NCBI GenBank assembly: GCA_003649235.1
Contig: QMRG01000004.1
Location: forward strand, 1 to 40,176
Source: Thermoprotei archaeon
Lineage (GTDB): Archaea > Thermoproteota > Thermoprotei > Thermofilales > B69-G16
Reading direction: 5' to 3'
Length of the DNA: 40,176 nucleotides
The notes below the pieces were generated by a model. That model saw only the letters and a program-made list of their open reading frames with translations. It was not told the origin of the DNA and ran no database searches. The stretch's first letter is position 1; each line of letters begins with the position of its first letter. Made by a program: the position numbers and the translations under genes. Below are positions 19,403 to 27,885 of this stretch, one piece after another.

Positions 19403-20146
19403 TTAAACTCGTAATTTCCGAGGTATACTTGAATGATGAATGAACTCCCCGCGTGACGTGTGATCGAGTTTCTGGTCGCTGACACCTATCCTCGGACAAA
19501 TTTTCCTTAGCGGGCAGGAATTACATGAGGGTTTTCTAGCACGACATATGTTTCGACCGAATTCTATCAAAGCAATATGAGCAAATGCTAGATCTTCTGG
19601 AGGAAATATTTCTTCTAACTTTTTCCTGATTTCCCTATAGCTAGATTTTTCGCCTACCAATCCTAGTCTGCGAGTAATTCTCCTTATATGAGTATCAACT
19701 GGCATAACTCTTCTATTAAAAGAAAACAATAGTAAAACATCTGCTGTTTTCTCGCCTACGCCTGGAAGCGCGAGAAGTAATTCTCGCGCTCTTTCGGAGT
19801 CTAGATTTTTGAGAAAGGATAAATCTCCCCCATAATTATTAACTATCATCTGTGCGAGTGTTTTTATTTTTTGAGCTCTTTGCTTATAGAGGCCGGCAGG
19901 CTTTATCGCTTTTTCGATATCCTCAAGTGAGGCTTTGGCCAGTTTTTCAGGAGATATCCCGATCGTTTTATCTAAGTTTTCGACGGCACGCATTAAGTTT
20001 TTATACGATGTAACTTGGGAGAGAACTGTAATTACGAGTAGTCTAAAGGGATCTTTTACGTTCTTTGACCAAACCTTATCTTTTAAATGTGGATAGAGAT
20101 CGTATAAGGCTCTCAACAAGTATTTTCCGAGATTATTTGAAAACAT
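19403..20146 (-). CDS. nth: Endonuclease III-like DNA glycosylase/AP lyase
   Basis: 247 residues from the ATG at 20146, which begins 4 nt after the dCTP deaminase stop; the longer ORF-track start would overlap that gene by 62 nt. The helix-hairpin-helix LPGVGEKTADVLLLF carries the catalytic lysine, PVDTHIRRI the catalytic aspartate, and the C-x6-C-x2-C-x5-C set (CRARKPSCNSCPLRKIC) binds a 4Fe-4S cluster. It removes oxidised pyrimidines and nicks abasic sites. It is the last gene of the KaiC-HTH-Dcd-Nth run. Confidence 0.94.
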   Translation of the reverse strand: MFSNNLGKYLLRALYDLYPHLKDKVWSKNVKDPFRLLVITVLSQVTSYKNLMRAVENLDKTIGISPEKLAKASLEDIEKAIKPAGLYKQRAQKIKTLAQMIVNNYGGDLSFLKNLDSERARELLLALPGVGEKTADVLLLFSFNRRVMPVDTHIRRITRRLGLVGEKSSYREIRKKLEEIFPPEDLAFAHIALIEFGRNICRARKPSCNSCPLRKICPRIGVSDQKLDHTSRGEFIHHSSIPRKLRV

Positions 20147-20150
20147 TGCT

Positions 20151-20669
20151 TTACTTAGGTAAAGTAACTCCTTTTTGTCTCTGATACCTGCCTCTGTAAG
20201 GTACAGGTTCACCTTTCACTTCCATAAAGACTACATGGGCAAAGCGCATGCCTTTCTTTAAGACTACTGGAAAGGCGCCTCCATGAACCTCTAATGTTAT
20301 CTGACCTTCAAATCCAGCGTCGATGACGGTTGGAGGTATGGATAATCCCAGTCTCGCAAAAGTGCTACGTAGCTCAACGAGTCCACCGACGTTATCTGGC
20401 ATCTTGATGTACTCTAGCGTAGTTACTAAGACTTTCATATAGGGTTGAAGTATAAAACTATCATCAATCTTTAAAACCTTGAAGTATTCTTTTAAATCCA
20501 ATTCTCCTATCCTATCAGGATCTAACGGGCTTGGATTATTAAGCAGTACTGCTACTTCATCTCCTATTCTCAAATCGACGCCATTTTCTCTTACAATATT
20601 TTCGTCAAAAGGGTCTATTAGTAGTTTTTTTCCCTTTATGAGTTTTAAAATCTCTCTTCCTGATAACAT
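20151..20669 (-). CDS. dcd: dCTP deaminase
   Basis: 172 residues, normal length. It converts dCTP to dUTP for dTTP synthesis (some archaeal members also hydrolyse dUTP). Signatures are NGVDLRIGDEVAVL, RSTFARLGLSIPPTVIDAGFEGQITLE (with the catalytic glutamate in GFEGQ) and KKGMRFAHVVFME. The ATG has AAGGAGTTT upstream. It lies 14 nt after the HTH gene and directly ahead of nth, a pairing that links nucleotide pool control to base-damage repair. Confidence 0.95.
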   Translation of the reverse strand: MLSGREILKLIKGKKLLIDPFDENIVRENGVDLRIGDEVAVLLNNPSPLDPDRIGELDLKEYFKVLKIDDSFILQPYMKVLVTTLEYIKMPDNVGGLVELRSTFARLGLSIPPTVIDAGFEGQITLEVHGGAFPVVLKKGMRFAHVVFMEVKGEPVPYRGRYQRQKGVTLPK

Positions 20670-20683
20670 CTCTAAACTCCTTG

Positions 20684-21139
20684 CTAAATAATATTCACGA
20701 GTTCCTCTAATTTTCTCTTTATATCCTTCAATTTCTCTTCAAGCGCTGCACTTTTCTTTTTCTCCTCTTCAAGAGCTTCACGTAACTTCTCACATTCTGG
20801 AGCCAGAGTTTCTGGGAGTTCTATCCTAACGCCCTCTTTAATGAATTTATTATAAGTCTCCAGGATCAATTTTCCAGCTTCAGTTTTCCCGGTTAAATGT
20901 CTTCTTATAGTGGCTTCGCTCCTACCGATATCGTCTGCTATACTAGCAGCGCTCATTCCTGCTTTCGATCTAGCTAAGGCAGCAGCAGCTACAGCTAGAG
21001 AATCTATCCACGTAATCCTCTCCGTGCTTTCTCTAATTTTCTCTAAAACATCTTTTCTCAAAAGAGTGGCAACTATTAGAGCAGTTTCTAGTTTATGTAT
21101 ATCACTTCTAGATAAAGGCTTCAATGGTATTTCTTCCAT
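20684..21139 (-). CDS. HTH protein paired with the KaiC-like ATPase
   Basis: 151 residues: an N-terminal helical region with many alanines (SLAVAAAALARSKAG), a helix-turn-helix (MSAASIADDIGRSEATIRRHLTGKTEAGK, about 60-90) and a C-terminal coiled coil (EEEKKKSAALEEKLKDIKRKLEE). It matches the archaeal regulators often encoded beside KaiC-domain ATPases. It starts 2 nt after the KaiC stop with GAGGGTGA as Shine-Dalgarno. A transcriptional or DNA-binding partner role for the ATPase is inferred from this constant pairing. Confidence 0.8.
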   Translation of the reverse strand: MEEIPLKPLSRSDIHKLETALIVATLLRKDVLEKIRESTERITWIDSLAVAAAALARSKAGMSAASIADDIGRSEATIRRHLTGKTEAGKLILETYNKFIKEGVRIELPETLAPECEKLREALEEEKKKSAALEEKLKDIKRKLEELVNII

Positions 21140-21141
21140 GT

Positions 21142-21903
21142 CTAAATCACCCTCTCTTCCCTATATATTCCTCTCGAAATCTTAAGTACTTTATCTGGAT
21201 AAACCACGAGGCCTTTATTCGTTATCTCGAATGGGTGCCGTCTCATGCTGTGACTAGTGCCTCTCATTTTCCAGACTATCAGGCTCCTTCTAAGCTCTCC
21301 ATCGACCTCGTCTAAATCAAGTCTTATTATTCCATCTGCAGCATGTTCCACGCCAGGTCCTCCAAATCCTCTCTCACCAACGCTGATCTGGGAAACCAGG
21401 ATTGACGTACAACCTAAGCCGGCTAAAACTCTTTTCAAATTCATCACAACAGCTCTAGCGGTAGCGGGCTTAGTCATGTATAAGGTAGTCACAGAATCTA
21501 TAACTACTCTCTCCGCCGCCAAATCTTTAATAGCTTCTCTTACAACGTCTATAAAGCTAGGTACGTCGTCTATAGATCTTACTACATATCTCTCACGTTT
21601 TGCGGCCTCTCCTATGCCTCCAGTGAAGGCATCTACGATCGCAAATTTTCCCTGATCCTCATACTGTCTTATATCCCACCCGAACTGAGACATGTTTATC
21701 CTAATTTGCACAGGATGCTCCTCTAAAGCTACTAAAACGCCATTTTCGCCCTTTTTTAATCCGTGGTAAAGATATTGTTGTCCGAATATAGTTTTTCCAG
21801 TACCAGGGCCTCCAGATAACAATACCACGTTCCGGTAAGGAATGCCTCCGTGAAGTATCTTATCTAAACCAGGAATGCCCGACTCTACTCTCCTCACAGG
21901 CAT
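21142..21903 (-). CDS. Single-domain KaiC-like RecA-fold ATPase
   Basis: 253 residues. Walker A is [14 protein letters not shown] (about residue 30), a conserved [15 protein letters not shown] region follows, and Walker B is [11 protein letters not shown]. This is the archaeal single KaiC domain, related to RadA and GvpD but not to the circadian oscillator in function. Archaeal KaiC-like proteins have been linked to signalling and DNA-related functions; the role here is unknown. A TATA box (CGTATAAATAG, minus strand near 21942) and the SD-like AAGGGG precede the ATG, so it probably heads the four-gene operon. Confidence 0.9.
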   Translation of the reverse strand: MPVRRVESGIPGLDKILHGGIPYRNVVLLSGGPGTGKTIFGQQYLYHGLKKGENGVLVALEEHPVQIRINMSQFGWDIRQYEDQGKFAIVDAFTGGIGEAAKRERYVVRSIDDVPSFIDVVREAIKDLAAERVVIDSVTTLYMTKPATARAVVMNLKRVLAGLGCTSILVSQISVGERGFGGPGVEHAADGIIRLDLDEVDGELRRSLIVWKMRGTSHSMRRHPFEITNKGLVVYPDKVLKISRGIYREERVI

Positions 21904-22059
21904 ATTAAACCCCTTGAATTTTAATTTAATTATAATCTATTTATACGTAGCTCCAATGTAGAGAGATTTTAACAGATCCTGACCAAGTAAGAAATATATA
22001 CCTCCTGCTTCGATAGTTATGCGACATCTATGCTGGAATTGTAATAGCGGGGAGCTCCG

Positions 22060-22377
22060 ATGGCATCTAAATGTACTCCTATTTGTCCTTTTAGAGCTTT
22101 CATTTGCACCAAAAGGGCATTAAGCATACGTAAACACGGTATCGACCTAATAGCCTTTTGCTCATGGACAGGAGACGAATGTATAGGGTATAAATGCCAG
22201 TTCGCATTTTGTTCCAAACATGCATTGCTACCTGATGGAACTTGCAGATTAACTATTAAAACCAAGCGAGCTAGACGTCCATCTATAGAAGAAGAAGCCT
22301 TGAAAATGGAACACGAGCTTAAAACATTGAGAGGTAAGCTGAAAAAATTGGGCGTAGATATTGAAAAATTAGAGTAG
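22060..22377 (+). CDS. Cysteine-rich conserved archaeal protein of unknown function
   Basis: 105 residues. Nine cysteines are packed into the first 62 positions (CTPICPFRAFIC, FCSWTGDECIGYKCQFAFC, DGTC), followed by a charged coiled coil (EEEALKMEHELKTLRGKLKKLG). The spacing suggests one or two metal sites, zinc or Fe-S. I recall similar small proteins in Thermoproteota without a function. A TATA-like AAATATATACC lies about 60 nt upstream and a GGGGAG sits 5 nt before the ATG. It is convergent with geranylgeranyl reductase, with 3 nt between the stops. Confidence 0.8.
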   Translation: MASKCTPICPFRAFICTKRALSIRKHGIDLIAFCSWTGDECIGYKCQFAFCSKHALLPDGTCRLTIKTKRARRPSIEEEALKMEHELKTLRGKLKKLGVDIEKLE

Positions 22378-22380
22378 TAA

Positions 22381-23550
22381 CTAAGACAATAATGCTTTAG
22401 CGACTTTCACGCTTAAAATAGGATGTTTTAAAAGCTTAAAAGCAACTCTTTTGATATTTTCCCCATTGGCCAGGTCTAATACATCCCTAGAATCCAGTAC
22501 CTCGGCTAGTAAATTCAGATCCTCATCGCTTAATCCTTCGATAACTTTTAAAGCTTTTAAACTATCTCTTATCCTCTTGCCCCAATATTCATTATACATT
22601 AACGGATATTTTTGTAGGAATTGACGAGAAAAGTCTTCTTTATCAAAGGCTTCAACGACAACTTCACCAGCTATTTTGCCACCAGCGATCGAGGTATGTA
22701 TTCCTCCACCAGTCAGAGGGATAACCTGCCCAGCGGCCTCGCCTATTAATAATAAGTAATTATCGACAATTCTTTTTAATTGACCGCTTATAGTAACCGC
22801 TGCGCCTTTAAATTCGACGATTTGAGATTTGGAGAACATTTCTGGATGGTCTCTAACGAATTTATTCAGATATTCCCTAGCTGCCGCTTTCTGCACTCCT
22901 ATGCCTACATTAGCTATATTCTCGCTCTTAGGAAATACCCATGCATAACCCAGCGGCGCCACTTTTGAACCTAAGTAGAATTCAGTGGCATCAGAGTCAT
23001 GAAGCTTCACATTAACCATTACATATTGAAGCGAAGGAATAACTTTCCTTTCTCCCCTTCTCTCCAAACCTGTTTGCTTAGCGACCAACGACAAGTAACC
23101 ATCAGCACCTACTAATACTCGCGTTTTAATAGATCGTTTATCTGTATAAACCAGGTATCCATCGTATTTTGGCTCTACCTTTCTTACCTTTTCTCCTATC
23201 TGTATCTCGGCTCCTGCTTCTACAGCATAGTTAGCCATGACTTGCAGAAAGGATTTTTTATCTACTATGTAGCCTAGAGTCTTTCCTTCACCTGCTATTT
23301 CTTTTGCTGTGCCGTTGGGAGCATAAATTATGGCTTTTTTAATCTTATGGTATACGAAGAAGGACTCTGTGTATCTGGGCAGTTGAGCCGTCTCTAAAAC
23401 TCTAGAGCTTATTCCTTCTCCGCAAGGTTTAACTGCTAAAGTTTTCTCTTTTTCAAATATAACAACTCGAATACCACGACTAGCTACACTTCTTGCAAAC
23501 ATTAATGCTGCAGGACCAGCTCCTACTACAACAACATCTATATTCTGCAT
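22381..23550 (-). CDS. Geranylgeranyl reductase family flavoprotein
   Basis: 389 residues. The N-terminal FAD-binding Rossmann motif is VVVVGAGPAALMFARSVASRG with IVFEKE-type acidic end (VVIFEKEK), then CGEGISSRVL, and the second FAD motif VGADGYLSLVAKQ; LLIGEAAGQVIPLTGGGIHTSI is the third. Archaeal members saturate the isoprenoid chains of ether lipids; this fits the GGGP synthase gene elsewhere in the window. Substrate stage (digeranylgeranylglycerophospholipid or another geranylgeranyl compound) cannot be decided from sequence. AAGGTG precedes the ATG. Confidence 0.88.
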   Translation of the reverse strand: MQNIDVVVVGAGPAALMFARSVASRGIRVVIFEKEKTLAVKPCGEGISSRVLETAQLPRYTESFFVYHKIKKAIIYAPNGTAKEIAGEGKTLGYIVDKKSFLQVMANYAVEAGAEIQIGEKVRKVEPKYDGYLVYTDKRSIKTRVLVGADGYLSLVAKQTGLERRGERKVIPSLQYVMVNVKLHDSDATEFYLGSKVAPLGYAWVFPKSENIANVGIGVQKAAAREYLNKFVRDHPEMFSKSQIVEFKGAAVTISGQLKRIVDNYLLLIGEAAGQVIPLTGGGIHTSIAGGKIAGEVVVEAFDKEDFSRQFLQKYPLMYNEYWGKRIRDSLKALKVIEGLSDEDLNLLAEVLDSRDVLDLANGENIKRVAFKLLKHPILSVKVAKALLS

Positions 23551-23589
23551 AGCCTACACCTTGTGGGTATTATAAGCCGTATAGGTTTC

Positions 23590-24507
23590 TTATAATATTT
23601 CTTTCACGAGTTCAGATATACGTGTGGTCACTAAGGCCCCTTTATCTGTAACAATTACTGTATCTTCAAACTGAGAAACTAATCCTCTTTTCTTCTCTAC
23701 GAGAACGGGATACATCATTATAATCTTCTTCTTCAGCAAAATGGAGAGCATATTTTTGGCTTTTTCCTCGCCTATAGATTTGGCAATCCAGCGTTCGGAG
23801 AACGGGAGCTTTCTAAAACGTCTCCACATATCTCTTAGGAGAGTATCCAGTTGTTTATCGCCAGTTCTTCTAGTCGAAATTATTCTGTATATATACCCTT
23901 TATTGAGCTCAACTACATATCCGGCTCCATCAGTAGCAAAGGGCTCTATGGCGTAGACCTCATCTTTTTCGATCTTGCTACTAAACATTGTCCGGGCATT
24001 CGGTATAGATTTACCAGCGTGGAGATTAAAGCGGGAAATTTTATGACCGGTAAGGTTTCTAACAGGTTTAAAGCCATAAGAGAGAATTACTTCTTCTATC
24101 ACCGCACCAATGGAACCTGTTTTCACACCAACCATTAATGTTTTCTCGGCTTTTACCAACGCTTCAAAGGAGGCTTTTAAAAGTTCTTCATATTCTGAAG
24201 ATAAAGATATTGAAACCGCTGCATCCGCTATATAGCCATCTTTATGGACGCCAACATCGACCTTAACTATAGACCCGGGCGGTATTACTGTAGAGTCGTT
24301 TATCCCTGGGGAATAGTGAGCCGCTACATAATTTATGGATATGTTGACAGGAAAAGCTGGCGATGCATAATTCCTTATATAATCTTCAAGTTTTTCCGCC
24401 AGCTCTAGTACCGGCATGCCTTCGTGCACTAAATCTACAGCTCTGGCTAAAGTCTTCCTGGCTATCTTGCCGACCCATAACCATTTTCTTCTTTCTTTTT
24501 CGTTCAC
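23590..24507 (-). CDS. map: Methionine aminopeptidase, type II archaeal form
   Basis: 305 residues. It removes initiator methionine from nascent proteins with a dinuclear metal centre. Ligand motifs in order: the substrate-site His in AAHYSPGINDS, the Asp pair in IVKVDVGVHKDGYIADAAVS, GHKISRFNLHAGKSIPN (His), YAIEPFATDG (Glu) and QFEDTVIV (Glu). The helical insertion before the last motif marks type II. The start is GTG 24507; a shared AT-rich promoter lies between it and translin. Confidence 0.95.
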   Translation of the reverse strand: MNEKERRKWLWVGKIARKTLARAVDLVHEGMPVLELAEKLEDYIRNYASPAFPVNISINYVAAHYSPGINDSTVIPPGSIVKVDVGVHKDGYIADAAVSISLSSEYEELLKASFEALVKAEKTLMVGVKTGSIGAVIEEVILSYGFKPVRNLTGHKISRFNLHAGKSIPNARTMFSSKIEKDEVYAIEPFATDGAGYVVELNKGYIYRIISTRRTGDKQLDTLLRDMWRRFRKLPFSERWIAKSIGEEKAKNMLSILLKKKIIMMYPVLVEKKRGLVSQFEDTVIVTDKGALVTTRISELVKEIL

Positions 24508-24520
24508 GTTTTCAACCTAT

Positions 24521-24531
24521 ACTTAAATACC
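24521..24531. promoter_or_regulatory. TATA element between map and the translin gene
   Basis: ACTTAAATACC. Its centre is 27 nt upstream of the translin ATG, predicting a leaderless mRNA. On the other strand it is only about 19 nt from the map GTG, so its use for map is less certain. Confidence 0.45.
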
Positions 24532-24552
24532 TGTTTTGAATTACACGGTAAC

Positions 24553-25158
24553 ATGCAAGAAATCATTGATAAAATTATTGAATACCTAAAGGAGAAGGAT
24601 GGAGTACGAGAGGAGCTAATAAAAGCTTCACGTGAGATAATAAGAAAATGCAGAGATATCGTGAACAAGATTCATAGGAGAAAACTAAAAAATCTAGACG
24701 ATGACTTTTCTGAACTCAGATTGCTTGTGGAAGAACTTCGTGTAAAGTGCAAGTCTTTCCCAGACATGTACCATAGCGGCATTGTTCAGGAAGCTCTCAT
24801 GGAATATTACGAGGCTTGGTTACTGTATGAGTACGTTAAAACTGGGACTCTGGAGACTGTAACGGATCTGCCTAGAGAGGACTATGTGGCTTTTTTGCTC
24901 GGCTTAGCTGATGTAGCTGGAGAGTTTAGGAGAGAGCTGGTCCAGTTTCTGCTGGAGGATGATATCGAGAAAGCTGAGAAGTTTTACACTTGTATAGAGG
25001 AGATATATAGCGAGTTGTCTCGTTTCTCCTTCCCAGACGCTTTAACGCCGGGCTTGCGGAGAAAAGTCGATAGGATTAGATATATCTTGGAGTCGTCGCA
25101 GAATGATATACTCTATGCTAAAAAAACACGCGAACTTTTAAAGGTGCTAGACAAGTGA
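24553..25158 (+). CDS. Translin-family protein
   Basis: 201 residues, almost wholly alpha-helical. Typical translin segments are present: the N-terminal helix pair with REIIRKCRDIVNKIH, YHSGIVQEALMEYYEAWLLYEYV, LADVAGEFRRELVQFLLEDD and LRRKVDRIRYILE. Eukaryotic translin/TRAX (C3PO) binds nucleic acid and cleaves RNA; archaeal homologues form related octameric shells, with RNase activity reported for some. It is coupled by a GTGA overlap to endonuclease V. Confidence 0.9.
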   Translation: MQEIIDKIIEYLKEKDGVREELIKASREIIRKCRDIVNKIHRRKLKNLDDDFSELRLLVEELRVKCKSFPDMYHSGIVQEALMEYYEAWLLYEYVKTGTLETVTDLPREDYVAFLLGLADVAGEFRRELVQFLLEDDIEKAEKFYTCIEEIYSELSRFSFPDALTPGLRRKVDRIRYILESSQNDILYAKKTRELLKVLDK

Positions 25159-25829
25159 TATACTCGATGAAGGTTGCCAGTAATTTTTCTATAGAAAAAG
25201 CTAGATATGCTCAGAGAAGAATTTCTGAGCATATAATTAAACACGATGTCCTCCCCGAAAGAATAGAAAAAATAGCTGGAGTAGATGTGGCGTATAGAGA
25301 GGAGATCAGTGTAGGCTCGGCAGTAATCGTTAAAATGCCAGAGTTTAAAATCATCGATAGTGCAGCAGTGGTCGTAAATACTCGCTTCCCATATATTCCG
25401 ACGCTGCTAGCTTTTAGAGAAGTTTACCCAGCTTATGCGGCGTTGAAAAAATTAAGAACCAGCTTTGACGTTCTCATGATTGATGGAAATGGGCTTTTAC
25501 ACCCCTACAGAGCCGGTTTCGCCTGTCACTTAGGCTTGGTCATTGATAAACCCTCGATAGGAATTGCTAAGAAGTTGTTATGTGGACGCGTAGGAGAGTG
25601 GAGGGGGAAATGGGCGCCGATATTAGACAACAGCGAGGTTATAGGAGCCGCCGTTAAAACTTGTCAAAGAGCAAAACCAATATACGTTAGCATCGGCCAT
25701 AAAATATCTCTAAGAACGGCAGTACGCATAGTGCTATGGTCGACTAAAAAAGGCGTTAAACTACCAGAACCTATACGTCAAGCACATGTATATGCTACTC
25801 AAAAAATTAAGACATTAAAACAGGTCTAG
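25155..25829 (+). CDS. nfi: Endonuclease V
   Basis: 224 residues. It nicks DNA (or RNA) next to deaminated adenine (inosine). Conserved motifs: IAGVDVAYREE with a catalytic aspartate, the wedge region FPYIPTLLAFREVYPAYAAL, LMIDGNGLLHPYRAGFACHLGL (second aspartate) and PSIGIAKKLLCG. GTG 25155 overlaps the translin stop as GTGA; an ATG four codons later is the alternative start. It converges with the DUF357 gene, overlapping by 15 nt. Confidence 0.95.
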   Translation: MIYSMKVASNFSIEKARYAQRRISEHIIKHDVLPERIEKIAGVDVAYREEISVGSAVIVKMPEFKIIDSAAVVVNTRFPYIPTLLAFREVYPAYAALKKLRTSFDVLMIDGNGLLHPYRAGFACHLGLVIDKPSIGIAKKLLCGRVGEWRGKWAPILDNSEVIGAAVKTCQRAKPIYVSIGHKISLRTAVRIVLWSTKKGVKLPEPIRQAHVYATQKIKTLKQV

Positions 25830-26501
25830 TATTCTTTCAATTATCTGAGAAGAAGATGTTAGAGGGAAGTTTTTAACTCTACTAGCTATTTTCACTACTT
25901 CAATTCCATACTTATCAGCTTCTTCTTTCACAATACTAGCTATATTTTCCTGGTCTGGCCCGAGAACTATGATATCTGGCCTGTGTTTTTCAATTACTTT
26001 CTTCACGCTAAATTCTTTCTCACCAAGATATGCCTCGTCAACATACCTAATGCTCTTTACCATAGCTAATCTCTGTTTCTCAGGAATTACGGGAGGTCTA
26101 CCTTTCATCTTTTTAACGTTTTCGTCACGCGCGACTATCACTATAAGCCTACCTTTCTCCCTAGCTTTTTTCAAGAGAAATATGTGTCCAGGGTGAAGTA
26201 TATCAAAAACTCCTCCAACTAGCACTCTTTTCTCCTTAGAAGCTTCCCGGGGCCATTCAAAATCCAAAATGTCCAGAAATCGGAGAGCGTCTAGTAATCC
26301 TTCGCTGTATGCTATACACGCTAAACTGGTAAAAACATCGTTGCGTTCTTCTAGATAGTATCGTGCATCTTGACAGTACTTATCGGCTAAATCCACGATA
26401 TAGCCTATCCTCCTATTTTCCTTTTTTATTTTAGAGTATATTTTAGAAAGGACTATTCTTACATTTCGAATATATTTCCTTACTTTATCTTTTTCATCCA
26501 T
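25815..26501 (-). CDS. DUF357 domain fused to a cytidylyltransferase (RibL-like)
   Basis: 228 residues in two parts. Residues about 1-85 are a helical DUF357 domain (YCQDARYYLEERNDVFTSLA, SEGLLDALRFL). Residues about 92-225 are a nucleotidyltransferase with GGVFDILHPGHIFLLKKA (the HxGH motif) and a late SSSQIIERI in place of the ISST motif. The second half resembles archaeal FAD synthetase RibL or glycerol-phosphate cytidylyltransferases; the acceptor is not certain. Its start overlaps the end of dphB by 22 nt, so the two are probably co-translated. Confidence 0.85.
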   Translation of the reverse strand: MDEKDKVRKYIRNVRIVLSKIYSKIKKENRRIGYIVDLADKYCQDARYYLEERNDVFTSLACIAYSEGLLDALRFLDILDFEWPREASKEKRVLVGGVFDILHPGHIFLLKKAREKGRLIVIVARDENVKKMKGRPPVIPEKQRLAMVKSIRYVDEAYLGEKEFSVKKVIEKHRPDIIVLGPDQENIASIVKEEADKYGIEVVKIASRVKNFPLTSSSQIIERILDLF

Positions 26502-27289
26502 TTTTCAATCATCTCCTTATTCGCATTACATAAAAGTAACAAAGCCTCAGCTTCCATTGGATGTAGAAGACCGGGAATAATTAAACTATGTGGAGGAGGA
26601 CCGAAATCGTGCTTTTTCAAATCTTCTAACGTTCCAGCTTTTAATATTAAGTCGGGACTGCCTATTCTGGCCATCCCGATACCCAGTGTTTCAGAGGAGA
26701 TAATGCCATCGCCTACTTTTTCTTCTAGAAGGAAGAGAACGTCGACAGCGTCCGCTATAGTCATTTTCCGATCCTCTCTTAAATCGAGGAGGAAGAACGT
26801 ATGTAGTTTACGATTAAAATTATCCTTTAAAACTTCGTAAGAGGAAATTGGATAAAATCCTATTTCTGGGTCAGGATAGACAAGGGTTACTATTTTACCA
26901 AATTTATATACTTGAAGTCCAGTAGCGCTTATCGCGCTTGAAATCACCGAGGGGGCATGAACAACCTCTGTCTTAATGCCGTGTTTTTCGGCTTCCAATC
27001 TTATAGATATATGCGTAGTAGCGATAAAAGGATCTCCTGGAACCAAAAGAGCAACATTTTTCTCTCTTGCTTCTTCGAGTATATTGATCAATTTCCTACC
27101 TTCTAAAATACTCCGATCCACAGGCACTACCTTTTTCCCTATTAAGCTTTCTAAAACTTCTATAGAGAAACCGGGAACTATACTCGTATAGGTATCTAGG
27201 TATACTTTATCCGCGTGTCTTAAGACTTCTAGTCCACGTAAAGTTAAATCTGCGCAATTATAAAGCCCTAATCCCACGAAAACGAGCAT
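26480..27289 (-). CDS. dphB: Diphthine synthase
   Basis: 269 residues. This SAM-dependent methyltransferase trimethylates the 3-amino-3-carboxypropyl-histidine of aEF-2 in diphthamide synthesis. Signatures are the N-terminal FVGLGLYNCADLTLRGLEVL, the YLDTYTS motif, VPGDPFIATTHISIRLEA and HAPSVISSAISATGLQVYKFG, all typical of the tetrapyrrole-methylase-like fold of this family. GGTGATTTT precedes the ATG. Confidence 0.96.
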   Translation of the reverse strand: MLVFVGLGLYNCADLTLRGLEVLRHADKVYLDTYTSIVPGFSIEVLESLIGKKVVPVDRSILEGRKLINILEEAREKNVALLVPGDPFIATTHISIRLEAEKHGIKTEVVHAPSVISSAISATGLQVYKFGKIVTLVYPDPEIGFYPISSYEVLKDNFNRKLHTFFLLDLREDRKMTIADAVDVLFLLEEKVGDGIISSETLGIGMARIGSPDLILKAGTLEDLKKHDFGPPPHSLIIPGLLHPMEAEALLLLCNANKEMIEKWMKKIK

Positions 27290-27753
27290 AAAATCACCAG
27301 CAAAACTTTGAAGCTAGAAGTACTTCGCCAATGAATTTTGAGAGTTATCCAGGACACATAAAAGTGTTGATATGCTTCGCTAATAAGTTTTATACTAACG
27401 ATCTTTGATAAGGTTTTGATAGAAGAGTGAAAATTTAACTACATAACATTATGAGTAACGGCGTTAATAGCTTGGAATCAATTGGAGAATTTTAATATTT
27501 ATACTCACTCTTATAAATAAAAATAAATAAATCTGAATTTATAGCACAAATTCTATTAAGAAGATGCAGCAGCAAGTTTTTAACTACTAGAAAAAAATAC
27601 TATTGTGCCGTATGTAGTTAAAAGAATATACGGCAGGCTTTACGTCTACTGTCAATTCAAGACAGGTAAAAAATATTAGCGTCTACATCGAGCCATTCGA
27701 AAAATTGTAGAATTCTATCTTAATATAAAGATATTTTAATAACAGAGAATAGA
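27290..27753. other. 464-nt AT-rich spacer between dphB and tRNA-Leu
   Basis: No intact gene longer than a few codons is visible on either strand. Contents noted: TATA-like GTATAAAAC on the minus strand (near 27390), which may drive dphB; an 8-bp inverted repeat AAGAGTGA/TCACTCTT at 27423-27430 and 27505-27512; and the gene remnant at 27605-27739. It is the longest non-coding stretch of the window. Confidence 0.7.
27605..27739 (+). pseudogene. Degraded remnant of a small archaeal ORF family
   Basis: From GTG 27605 one frame reads VPYVVKRIYGRLYVYCQF, then KTGKKY and a TAG. The +1 frame continues with SVYIEPFEKL, and the original frame resumes as KIVEFYLNIKIF before TAA. Joined, this follows the pattern K-x-I-x-G-R-x-Y-V-Y ... 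Y-I-x-P-x-E-K-I-V-E-F-Y that I know from small, widely scattered archaeal proteins, some associated with mobile elements. A frameshift in the run of six A at 27668-27673 and another before ATTGTAG would explain the break. The reading is seen; the family link is from memory. Confidence 0.45.
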
Positions 27754-27838
27754 TGCGGGGGCCGGGATTCGAACCCGGGCAGGCCTTCGCCAACGGATCT
27801 TGAGTCCGCCCCCTTTGACCAGACTCGGGCACCCCCGC
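27754..27838 (-). tRNA. tRNA-Leu(CAA)
   Basis: 85 nt, class II, no intron. Acceptor GCGGGGG/CCCCCGC, discriminator A, anticodon stem GCGGA/TCCGT around CTCAAGA (anticodon CAA), long variable arm TGGCGAAGGCCTG, T arm CCGGG/CCCGG. It differs at only three positions from the mature form of tRNA-Leu(TAA) at 32377. Confidence 0.96.
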
Positions 27839-27885
27839 TCAATTAGGAGATATAATCCCAGAATTTTATAGTTTTCTCTAAGGTT

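Noticed and set aside
27423-27512. Inverted repeat AAGAGTGA/TCACTCTT as a miniature mobile element
   Set aside because: Only 8 bp, no target-site duplication found, and the sequence between is unremarkable and AT-rich.
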